A program made the translations under genes and the position numbers. From DASXZH01 sp963829965 (GTDB taxonomy: Bacteria > Armatimonadota > Fimbriimonadia > Fimbriimonadales > Fimbriimonadaceae): a stretch of DNA of 64,000 bases. Below, piece by piece: positions 54,008 to 61,470 of this stretch (position 1 is the first letter of the stretch; each line of letters starts with the position of its first letter). Below the pieces are notes generated by a model, which saw only the letters and a program-made list of their open reading frames with translations, was not told the DNA's origin and did not search any database. The DNA lies in NCBI GenBank assembly GCA_963829965.1, contig CAWHLK010000032.1:62001-126000 (forward strand). The letters are read 5' to 3'.

Positions 54008-54904
54008 ATGCTTGTCTCTTTGGCCCTGTGCCTTCTCTTCTTAAAGCCGGCGCCCACGCCGGTCCAGGATGCTCCATTTATCGAGATCCACCACGGCCGG
54101 CACTGGATATGGGTCGCCCGGCAGGATCAATACGAAGACCATAAGGCCGACATCGAGTCCTTCTACGACTATGCCGACAACGCCTACGACGAACTCGCCA
54201 AGAACTGGGGGCTAAAGCCGGACATCCCGCAACAGTTTCTGCTCGTGTACGAGAAGACCGGAGGCGGGTTCGCATCCGGGGATATCGGCGAGGTGCATAA
54301 GTTTTCGGCTGGGCGGTCCAGCAGCGGGATCGGCATCTCGTATGACGCCTTTTACGGCACGACATACGGGATCAAGGGATATTGGGCGTACGCGATCATG
54401 ACCCACGAAATGGTGAACAGCTTCACCGGACTGATCGTGAGCGGCGGCTGGCCCCGAGACTGGTGGGCCGACGACCGCAGCCCGTTTCCTCTCATGACCG
54501 CGACCCAGATCGAGTTCAAGCTCATCCCCGAAGTCTCCGTTCAGCACATCAAAGACGGCCTTCATGATCCTCTCGTAGGCATGTTCCTGGAGCTGAAAAA
54601 CCAATATGGCTGGTACATGTTCCGCACCGCCTTCCAGGCCGCGATCCACGATGGGATCAACTGGGATGCGTTCGGCACGAACCCGTCGGCGATACGCACG
54701 AACTACGTGGCCGCCTACCTGCAGATCGGCGCGCCTGAGAACATCGCGCCCAAGCTATCCGGTCTGGTGCCGGGGTTCGACGCGGCAGTCGTGAAAGACA
54801 TCCTTCGGGCCCGCAAGGCCTGGACCGCGTTGCCCGCCGGGTCGGAACACGACGCCATGCGAAAAGCGTATTTGAGCGGCGATTATGCCGCATGCTTGAA
54901 GTAG
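54008..54904 (+). CDS. Secreted protein with degenerate zincin-like motif
   Basis: 298 residues. AGGAGG lies six bases before the ATG. The signal peptide is short (LVSLALCLLFLKPAPTPV). A central THEMVNSFTG has His-Glu-x-x-Asn in place of HExxH, followed by WPRDWWADDRSPFPLMTATQ, which resembles the helix and downstream region of M60- or MA-type metallopeptidases. With Asn at the third position of the metal site, activity is doubtful. The C-terminal half is helical. Function unknown. Confidence 0.6.
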   Translation: MLVSLALCLLFLKPAPTPVQDAPFIEIHHGRHWIWVARQDQYEDHKADIESFYDYADNAYDELAKNWGLKPDIPQQFLLVYEKTGGGFASGDIGEVHKFSAGRSSSGIGISYDAFYGTTYGIKGYWAYAIMTHEMVNSFTGLIVSGGWPRDWWADDRSPFPLMTATQIEFKLIPEVSVQHIKDGLHDPLVGMFLELKNQYGWYMFRTAFQAAIHDGINWDAFGTNPSAIRTNYVAAYLQIGAPENIAPKLSGLVPGFDAAVVKDILRARKAWTALPAGSEHDAMRKAYLSGDYAACLK

Positions 54905-54919
54905 GGAATATCAAAAGCT

Positions 54920-55076
54920 CAATAACCCCAAAACCCAACACCAAAAAAACCCAAAACCCAAAACCCAAAACCCAAAAACCCCCAAAACCCAACACCAAAA
55001 AACCCAACCCCCAACCCCCAAAACCCAACCCCCAACCCCCAAAACCCAACACCTAAAACCCAACACCCAACCCCCA
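54920..55076. repeat. C-rich low-complexity tract (CCCAAAA / CCCAAC repeats)
   Basis: About 155 bases made almost only of CCCAAAA, CCCAAC and CCCCCAA units, ending at the start codon of the next gene. The minus strand is a G-rich run with many GGG tracts, able to form G-quadruplexes. It takes the place of the ribosome site and promoter of the lipoprotein at 55078. Confidence 0.9.
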
Positions 55077-55077
55077 A

Positions 55078-55368
55078 ATGCGCACAATACTGATCTCTAT
55101 CGTTGTCCTCGCGGTTGTTTTCGGTTGCTCAAAACCTTCGAGTAACACCCCGGCCGAGCCCGCGTCCCCCGCGGCTTCTTCTTCCAGATCGCCCGCCGGA
55201 GGCGGGGGAGGCGACACCGTCACCCCTCTCGGGGGGCCCGAGCTTGGCGGAGCCACTCCCGTTGCGGGCGGAGACAACCTGGGCGAGACCACGGGCGGCG
55301 GAATCGGGAGCGCGGCCAAAGACATGGCCCGCCGCGCGGCCGGGCAGGCCGGCGGCGCCGGGATGTAG
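55078..55368 (+). CDS. Short Gly-rich lipoprotein
   Basis: 96 residues. Lipoprotein signal with lipobox VVFGC (ISIVVLAVVFGC). The mature part is Gly-, Ala- and Pro-rich with no known domain (SPAGGGGGDTVTPLGG, GIGSAAKDMARRAAGQ). The start lies directly after the C-rich tract, without a normal ribosome site. It is convergent with the methyltransferase at 55494. Confidence 0.6.
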   Translation: MRTILISIVVLAVVFGCSKPSSNTPAEPASPAASSSRSPAGGGGGDTVTPLGGPELGGATPVAGGDNLGETTGGGIGSAAKDMARRAAGQAGGAGM

Positions 55369-55444
55369 CCGGGCCCCACTCCGCCGTCGGATCCCGCCGG
55401 CGATTGATGGGTTTGGGTTTTGGTTTTTTTGTGCGCCCAAATTG

Positions 55445-55472
55445 AAAAAGGCCCTCTCCGGATGGAGAGGGC
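55445..55472 (-). terminator. Rho-independent terminator of the methyltransferase
   Basis: On the minus strand GCCCTCTCC-ATCC-GGAGAGGGC (9-bp perfect stem, 55451-55472) is followed by C and five Ts (55445-55449). It sits 21 bases past the methyltransferase stop. One of the clearest intrinsic terminators in the window. Confidence 0.85.
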
Positions 55473-55493
55473 TAAAGTTTTAATCTTCGAGAC

Positions 55494-56234
55494 TTACGGC
55501 TTTCGCCAGAGGCCTACAACCTGTTGGGTTTTTATCATTTCTTCGTTGTAAATCCCCTTGATGCTTTTCGGGATTTCTTCCTCATCATAGGTGTAGTAAT
55601 CCCGAACCAGCTTGAATCCGGCTTTATCCGCGAGTTCCAACAAATAAGGGGCAGAAAGGCGGTTTAACCCTTCGTAGATGTTCCACATCTTCTCACCCGC
55701 TTTTTTGATCACGTCCCACTTGAGGATGTTCTGCTGGGTGGTTAGATGGACCCACGGCGTGGACACCTCTCCCTGCAGATGGTGGCCCCAAGCTGAGTAG
55801 AAAAGAGGATCGATCTGGATAAATAAATAGCCGCCAGGTCTTAATATCTCAAAGAATCCCTTGATGATGGGCTCCAGCAGTGGCTGATGCACATGCTCCA
55901 TCACCGACCAGTTGTAGATGAAATCAAACGTTTCGCCCGGTTTGGCGAGTTCTCCTGCCTGGATTAGTCGAAGCTCGAGGCCTTCCGGGATTTCGTAGCC
56001 CAGTTCGCGGGCTTCTTCAAGGCCCTTCACAAAGTTGGGCACCACTTCAACACCGACGAAACTGCGCGGTTTGAACTTGTTCACGAACCCGAGGGCAACC
56101 GCGGCATCCCCGCAGCCAAACTCAAACACGTCGCTGTTTCCAAAATCCAGGTACCGGCCGGCCCACTTGGAAAGGATGTCGGGGACAAACTCGTATTTGT
56201 AGGCGAAGGCGGAGGGTGAGGCGTCCGGGGCCAT
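55494..56234 (-). CDS. Class I SAM-dependent methyltransferase, copy 1
   Basis: 246 residues. SAM-binding motif I FEFGCGDAAVALGFVNKF (about 37-54), acidic end of strand 2 FVGVEVVPNF, motif II/III GETFDFIYNWSVMEH (about 98-112) and LRPGGYLFIQIDP. No substrate domain is recognised. Its closest relative in the window is at 60569-61312, with high similarity throughout (FDFIYSWSVMEHVSQPLIPS). The substrate is unknown; small molecules, sugars or lipids are possible. Confidence 0.85.
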   Translation of the reverse strand: MAPDASPSAFAYKYEFVPDILSKWAGRYLDFGNSDVFEFGCGDAAVALGFVNKFKPRSFVGVEVVPNFVKGLEEARELGYEIPEGLELRLIQAGELAKPGETFDFIYNWSVMEHVHQPLLEPIIKGFFEILRPGGYLFIQIDPLFYSAWGHHLQGEVSTPWVHLTTQQNILKWDVIKKAGEKMWNIYEGLNRLSAPYLLELADKAGFKLVRDYYTYDEEEIPKSIKGIYNEEMIKTQQVVGLWRKP

Positions 56235-56304
56235 GGGCTTGGCGAGTTTACAATAATCACGCCGTTAACAGCGCTTCGCGCACGATCTCGGGTACAAATG
56301 CGCA

Positions 56305-56850
56305 ATGCCCGATTGGCCTCACTCGCCGATTCACAGATTCGCAGAATCCGGCAGTTATATCGTCACTGCGGCGACGCTTAACAAGGAGCATCTGTTTCGG
56401 GCCAAATCGAGAATGGACTACCTGCACGACCAGCTCTTGGCCCGTTGCGCGGAACTCGAGCTTCATCTTCAGGCGTGGGCCGTTTTCTCGAATCACTACC
56501 ACTTCGTTTGCTTCACCGCTTGTCCCGAACACATTGAAACCCTATGTCGCGGCCTCCATCGAGATACCGCAATTCAAGTAAACGAGGCGGATGGGACCGT
56601 GGGCCGGCACGTGTGGTTCAACTATTGGGATACCCGGCTAACGTCGAGCCGCTCCTATTTCGCCCGCATGCGGTATGTGCAGGAGAACCCTGTCCGGCAT
56701 CGTTTGGTTACTGAAGCGGCCCATTATCCGTGGTGCTCCGCCAAATGGTTTAGGGCGAATGCCCCAGGTGCCCTGCAGCGAACCGTGGCCTCATTTAAGA
56801 TAGATCGAGTCAAGGTCGCGGACGATTACGATCCCGTGATGCCGGAGTAG
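56305..56850 (+). CDS. REP-associated tyrosine transposase (RAYT, Y1/HUH family)
   Basis: 181 residues. HUH motif NHYHFVCF (about 66-73) and the catalytic Tyr in a long helix (SYFARMRYVQENPVRHRLV, about 115-133), with YWDTRLTSSRS typical of RAYTs just before. RAYTs cut single-stranded REP palindromes and help them spread without moving their own gene as an IS. The gene is followed within a few bases by a tandem array of palindromic units (56854-57617), its likely substrate. Confidence 0.92.
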   Translation: MPDWPHSPIHRFAESGSYIVTAATLNKEHLFRAKSRMDYLHDQLLARCAELELHLQAWAVFSNHYHFVCFTACPEHIETLCRGLHRDTAIQVNEADGTVGRHVWFNYWDTRLTSSRSYFARMRYVQENPVRHRLVTEAAHYPWCSAKWFRANAPGALQRTVASFKIDRVKVADDYDPVMPE

Positions 56851-56853
56851 AAC

Positions 56854-57617
56854 GCGCGAAGCGCTATGGAGTGCGGCGATTCTTCGCCGCTTTCGGTAGG
56901 TTGCGCGAAGCGCTTTGGAGCGCCGCGATTCTTCGCCGCTTTCGGTAGGTTGCGCGAAGCGCTTTGGAGCGCCGCGATTCTTCGCCGCTTCCGGTAGGGT
57001 GCGCGGAGCGCTTTGGAGCGCCGCGATTCTTCGCCGCTTCCGGTAGGGTGCGCGGAGCGCTATGGAGTGCGGCGATTCTTCGCCGCTCTCGGTAGATGCG
57101 CGGAGCGCTTTGGAGTGCGGCGATTTAGCCGCTTTCGGTAGTTGCGCGGAGCGTTATGGAGCGCCGCGATTCTTCGCCGCTCTCGGTAGGGTGCGCGGAG
57201 CGCTATGGAGCGCCGCGATTCTTCGCCGCTCTCGGTAGATGCGCGGAGCGCTATGGAGTGCGGCGATTCTTCGCCGCTTTCGGTAGATGCGCGGAGCGCT
57301 ATGGAGCGCCGCGATTCAGCCGCTCTCGGTAGGGTGCGCGGAGCGCTGTGGAGTGCGGCGATTCTTCGCCGCTTTCGGTAGATGCGCGGAGCGCTATGGA
57401 GTGCGGCGATTCAGCCGCTTTCGGTAGGGTGCGCGGAGCGCTATGGAGTGCGGCGATTCTTCGCCGCTTTCGGTAGGTGCGCGGAGCGCTATGGAGCGCC
57501 GCGATTCTTCGCCGCTTTCGGTAGATGCGCGGAGCGCTGTGGAGCGCGGCGATTCAGCCGCTCTCGGTAGGGTGCGCGCAGCGCTACGGAGCGCGGCGAT
57601 TCTTCGCCGCTTTTAGC
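56854..57617. repeat. 16-unit tandem palindromic array next to the RAYT gene
   Basis: Sixteen units of 46-49 bases begin at about 56854, 56903, 56952, 57001, 57050, 57098, 57144, 57193, 57241, 57289, 57336, 57384, 57431, 57479, 57527 and 57574. Each holds GCGCGGAGCGC or GCGCGAAGCGC, then GCGGCGATTCTTCGCCGC (7-bp stem, TTCT loop), then TTCGGTAG. Some units have the shorter GATTCAGCCGC. There are no unique spacers. An inverted copy lies at 57698-57740. Reading frames through it are artefacts; the rest to 58051 holds no gene. Confidence 0.95.
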
Positions 57618-57697
57618 GCCGATCTTTCGTCGCGGCTGCGGCAGGGGAGGAGATCCATTGTAAAAAGCTTTTCTTCTGCCAAGGCTGCCGTCCGTAC

Positions 57698-57740
57698 AAA
57701 GCGGCGAAGAATCGCCGCACTCCAAAGCGCCTTCGGCGCG
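57698..57740. repeat. Inverted single copy of the RAYT-linked unit
   Basis: Contains the reverse complement of one array unit (AAGCGGCGAAGAATCGCCGC then ACTCCAAAGCGCC). Together with the array it makes a head-to-head pair, the arrangement of a BIME. Confidence 0.8.
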
Positions 57741-58051
57741 GATGCCCTTCTTGCCGATCCCTGCGATGCTCGCTGCCTTCTTTGCAAACTTCCGGCGCGA
57801 GGCTACAACTCAGGGCCGAATGGACGTAACGTGCCTTATAATAAGCTGGAGTTATGAAGGGGGAACTGCATGCGAAACGAGAGCACTATCCGTGGTTCGA
57901 CGCCTTGAGAGCATGTTCTGGCTGCCTCTGTGGTTGTAACGCATCTTAGGGCGTGGGCTGGGCTCAACCTTGGGGCCGAGCTTAACTGGGGACTTGCCCA
58001 AGTCGCGACTGTGATCATCGGTCGCTTGACTGTAGGCATCGCTTCAACAAC

Positions 58052-59029
58052 TTGCCGTACAATATTAAGGTGGAACCGAAACCCGAAGCCAAGGGAAGAG
58101 ACACGTTCATCGACTGGGCGCGGCTCAGCTTGGCGCTATCGGTTGTAGCGCTTCACCGCAGGCTCTTGCACGGCTATATCCCGACTTGGGCGGTGGACGC
58201 ATTTTTAGGAATCTCGGGCTATTACGTACTTCAAAGTTACGAACACTCGCGAGGATGGGTGGACTTTGCCAAAAAACGTATCTTGCGTGTGGTCCCGGCG
58301 TTTGTTCTGTCGTTCCTATTGCTTTGGCTGGGCCCCGGAGTGCCGTTAGCTCTCGCGACATTCAACTACTACCTCCATGCTGGCACGATTTCATATCCCG
58401 GTCCGGGAACGAACTACCCGGCCTGGTCCCTGATGTGCGAAGAGGTTGCTTACGGAGCCTTAGCCATCCTCTTTGCGCTTTCTGCCTACAAGCGAGTTTG
58501 GCCCATTTGGATAGCCCTCCTGGTTTCTTTAGCGGTCGCGAGAGCCGTGGCGACATCATCAGCTGCTGCCGACTGGGCCAGAATTGCTGACCTCGCGCCG
58601 GCATTTTTCGCTGGATCACTTGTTTACCTCTACAGGAACAGCGTTCGCCCAAATCCGGCACTGGGTGCGGCCCTCGTCACTCTCGCTATAGCAGCCCCAT
58701 TGATCGGGCTTTCCGTGTACCCAGTGATCCTTACTTCGACGCTGGCCGGCACATTAATGGGGGTCGGTATCCTCCTCCTTCGCTCGTTAAGGATGCCGCA
58801 TATTCCAGACCTTAGCTATGGTTGCTACATCCTTCATTTACCACTCTTTTTTCTCATGCGAGATGCGCCTATGGCTATATATATCCCCTCTCTGGGGGTT
58901 TTGTGCGCGTGCTCCTGGTACCTGATCGAGAAGCCTGTGCTTAAGCTTAAGAACTGGAATCCAAACGCAAAAAAGGCGCCCCTAGCGGACGTGAGGAGCC
59001 TAGAAGTCCAGGCCGAAGCGTTGGGTTAG
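58052..59029 (+). CDS. Acyltransferase-3 family membrane protein (OafA-like)
   Basis: 325 residues; TTG 58052 or GTG 58070 may be the start. Family opening motif DTFIDWARLSLALSVVALHR, with the catalytic-type His in the first helix. About nine to ten further helices (VVPAFVLSFLLLWLGPGVPL, LAPAFFAGSLVYLY, MPHIPDLSYGCYILHLPLFF) and the YLIEKP ending typical of OafA-like O-acyltransferases. These acetylate or acylate sugars of surface polysaccharides. Its end overlaps the stop of the next gene on the other strand by four bases. Confidence 0.88.
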   Translation: MPYNIKVEPKPEAKGRDTFIDWARLSLALSVVALHRRLLHGYIPTWAVDAFLGISGYYVLQSYEHSRGWVDFAKKRILRVVPAFVLSFLLLWLGPGVPLALATFNYYLHAGTISYPGPGTNYPAWSLMCEEVAYGALAILFALSAYKRVWPIWIALLVSLAVARAVATSSAAADWARIADLAPAFFAGSLVYLYRNSVRPNPALGAALVTLAIAAPLIGLSVYPVILTSTLAGTLMGVGILLLRSLRMPHIPDLSYGCYILHLPLFFLMRDAPMAIYIPSLGVLCACSWYLIEKPVLKLKNWNPNAKKAPLADVRSLEVQAEALG

Positions 59030-60393
59030 GTGTGAGCCGTCAGGACTCCGTTGGTGAAGGTCATAGTCCCGTTCACGCCCGCCGATTTCAGAAACGTGAT
59101 CGTCGCCGAGACACCCGTAAATGGCAAGCCAGCCCACCCTGAGCCATTCCAAATGTAGAGAGCGTTGTCGGTCGAATCGTAAATCAGAGGTGCTTCGCCC
59201 GCCCTAGACGTCGGGGTTCCGGTTGGGACACCGGCACACGTGGGAATGTAAAGAAATCCCGAGCTACTCGAAGTGGGAACTGCAACTTCGTTGCCGTTTG
59301 TTTCGATGTCTCCGTTATTTCTAATCCAAAGGCGATTCGTTAGCAGCGTTGACCCATTGGCAACAAGCTCAACAACTGCGTCTGTTCCATAAGCTGAACT
59401 GTTATGAGTTTGGGAAGCGTAGTATCCTAGGTTTCCGCAAACACTTGATGACCCGCTTCCGTTGTCAACTGTTAAGTAGTTGCTGAAAACACTTCCGCTG
59501 CTCGCGTAACTACTCGGCGCCGTTCCGAGCTGCATCGTAGCCTGGTTACTCGAGGCACCCCTTAGGGCGTAGCCGTCAATTGTGAGCTTTCCATTCGTTC
59601 CCCAAAACGGAGCAAACATCGTGTTGCCATTGTTATCCACAACAATAAGCCCGCTCGCGCCGCCGACCGCGCTCGGATAGTTAATGGTCAGTCCGTTCTG
59701 CGACCAAGTCGGGTTCAGAGTTTCATCGGAAAAGCTAGGTGTGGCCGACGTCGCCACGCTCTGCCCGATCGAGACCGTTGGCGTGGTGGCGCCCGTCACC
59801 GTGACGCCCGTCCCTCCGATAACCGAGGTCACAGGAGCCGGTCCGCTGGAAGCCGCCGTAAGCTGCCCCTGCTGGTTGACGGTCACCGAAGCATTGGTAT
59901 AGGAGCCAGGCGTCACCAAGGTATTCGCAATCGAGATCGTCGGATTGCCGGTAGTCGAGGTAATAGACAGGCCCGTCCCTGCGGTGAGGCTTTGGAACGC
60001 GGCCGCGAGGGTCAGGGACGTGGTTCCCGTCACCGAAATGCCGGAGCCCGCTGCAATCAAAGAGCCAAGCGCGGCCCAGTTCGGCGCGCCCGAAGAGTTG
60101 CCCTGAAGCAGGTAACCGGTGGTGGGCGCCGCGCTTTGGGCAAGGTGGGTCCCGTTCCCGTAGACTACGCCGCCGTTGGTGGGACCGGCCACCGAAGCAA
60201 GCGGTATCAAAGGCTGGCCGAACTCGCGGGAGGCTAGGGCCATAGCTTCGGCGTCGGACTTGGCAAAGCGCCAGGCGTCGGGAGTGAGCCTTGAACGGTA
60301 AGCGGTGAACGGTCGGACCGCCGGCGAGGAGCCGGAGGCATAGCCAAACGAACAAACAAGGCCCAGAAGGGCCCCGAAGAGGAGCTTTTTCAT
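59026..60393 (-). CDS. Exported phage-tail-fibre-like protein
   Basis: 455 residues. N-terminal signal peptide (MKKLLFGALLGLVCSFGYAS), unusual for a tail fibre. The body has the repeated collar-type pattern of phage tail fibres: GNGTHLAQSAAPTTGYLLQG, then GSGISVTGTTSLTLAAAF and GTGLSITSTTGNPTISIANT, and at the C-terminus LIYDSTDNALYIWNGSGWAG, seen at fibre tips. With the methyltransferase and the tail protein it forms a minus-strand group. It could be part of a prophage end or a captured fibre used as a surface adhesin. Confidence 0.75.
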   Translation of the reverse strand: MKKLLFGALLGLVCSFGYASGSSPAVRPFTAYRSRLTPDAWRFAKSDAEAMALASREFGQPLIPLASVAGPTNGGVVYGNGTHLAQSAAPTTGYLLQGNSSGAPNWAALGSLIAAGSGISVTGTTSLTLAAAFQSLTAGTGLSITSTTGNPTISIANTLVTPGSYTNASVTVNQQGQLTAASSGPAPVTSVIGGTGVTVTGATTPTVSIGQSVATSATPSFSDETLNPTWSQNGLTINYPSAVGGASGLIVVDNNGNTMFAPFWGTNGKLTIDGYALRGASSNQATMQLGTAPSSYASSGSVFSNYLTVDNGSGSSSVCGNLGYYASQTHNSSAYGTDAVVELVANGSTLLTNRLWIRNNGDIETNGNEVAVPTSSSSGFLYIPTCAGVPTGTPTSRAGEAPLIYDSTDNALYIWNGSGWAGLPFTGVSATITFLKSAGVNGTMTFTNGVLTAHT

Positions 60394-60568
60394 AGAGATT
60401 TCCTTCGCCCGAAGGGCGGGAGTGAAGTTAAGAGATGCTCAAATGCGAAGGTCGGGACAAAGGAATGCCCAACCAAGAGAGCAAAGCAGGAGGTTTACGG
60501 ACAGGTCGGCGCGTCACCAGTTTGGCCAATGCCACCCTGTTCGACCGCGGACCATTCGATGATGTGTC

Positions 60569-61312
60569 CTACACCTTTCGCCAGACGCCAATGACCTGCT
60601 GGGTTTTGATCGTCTTCGGGTTGTAGGCGGGGCGAATGCTTCGGGGGATCTCCTCGCTGTCCTGGGAATAATATTCCCGAAGAAGTTCGAAGCCCGCTTC
60701 GGCGACCAGCGCCATCAACTCGGGGGCGCAGAGTCGGTTTAGCGTTTGGTAAACGTTCCACAGGTGCCCGGTAGGTTCCTTTTCCATCACCCTGGTCCGA
60801 AGGAGATCTTGCTGGGTGGTGAGATGGACCCAGGGTTCCGGGATAATGCTCCGCAGATGGTGCCCATAGGCGGAGTAAAAGAGGGGCCCGATTTGGATGA
60901 ACAAGTGCCCTCCCGGCTTCAATATCTCATGGAAACTGCGGAGAACGGAGGGGATCAGAGGCTGGGAAACATGCTCCATCACCGACCAACTGTAGATGAA
61001 ATCGAAGGTTTCGCCCGGCCGGGCCATTTCGCCGGGCTTGATGAGGCGAAGGTCCAGATCTTCCGGAACTTCGATGCCTAGCTGACGGGCTTCTTCGAGG
61101 CCTACCACGAAATCGGGAACCAGTTCGATGCCCACGAACTTGCGCGGATGGAACCGGTTGACGATTCCCAGAGCCGCCGCTCCGTCTCCGCAGCCAAACT
61201 CCAGGACCTCACTCTCGGCGAAATCGACGTAGGACCCTGCAAAGTCGTGGATGGTTTGGGGAAGCGTCTCGTATTTGAAGGCAAAACGGCTCTGTGGCGG
61301 ATCCGAACTCAT
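60569..61312 (-). CDS. Class I SAM-dependent methyltransferase, copy 2
   Basis: 247 residues from ATG 61312 (MSSDPPQSRFAFKYETLPQT). Motif I VLEFGCGDGAAALGIVNRF, acidic strand end FVGIELVPDF, GETFDFIYSWSVMEH and LKPGGHLFIQIGP. Closely similar to copy 1 (55494-56234) over the whole length, so the two are recent paralogues separated by the RAYT array, acyltransferase and fibre genes. It sits between the two tail-like genes. Substrate unknown. Confidence 0.85.
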   Translation of the reverse strand: MSSDPPQSRFAFKYETLPQTIHDFAGSYVDFAESEVLEFGCGDGAAALGIVNRFHPRKFVGIELVPDFVVGLEEARQLGIEVPEDLDLRLIKPGEMARPGETFDFIYSWSVMEHVSQPLIPSVLRSFHEILKPGGHLFIQIGPLFYSAYGHHLRSIIPEPWVHLTTQQDLLRTRVMEKEPTGHLWNVYQTLNRLCAPELMALVAEAGFELLREYYSQDSEEIPRSIRPAYNPKTIKTQQVIGVWRKV

Positions 61313-61331
61313 GAGCCCGAGTCTACATGGT

Positions 61332-61470
61332 GGCGCCTGCGGCGCGTAAACATGGGCGAGATCGCGACCGTAAACAGGTAAGGATGCGCCGCGGAGGCGC
61401 GTAACGAGGGACGGGCAAATCCAACACACCCATTACGGGCGCAGCCCATGTTTACGGCGCGCAGCGCCAC
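61332..61470. repeat. Three REP-like GGCGC elements
   Basis: GGCGCCTGCGGCGCGTAAAC (61332-61351), GCGCCGCGGAGGCGCGTAAC (61386-61405) and, inverted, GTTTACGGCGCGCAGCGCC (61450-61468). These match the element at 7867-7915. They fill the gap between the methyltransferase and the tail protein. They lie within an open frame in places but are not coding. Confidence 0.75.

Noticed and set aside
54920..55076. A true telomere
   Set aside because: It is internal, irregular in unit length and followed at once by coding sequence; a low-complexity tract is the simpler reading.
56854..57617. Possible CRISPR array because of regular 46-49-base periodicity
   Set aside because: The units are continuous with no unique spacers between repeats, each unit is itself palindromic, and a RAYT gene rather than cas genes is adjacent.
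57382..57857. Arg/Ala-rich open frames (repeated RFFAAFGRC peptide)
   Set aside because: They are translations of the tandem palindromic array on both strands.
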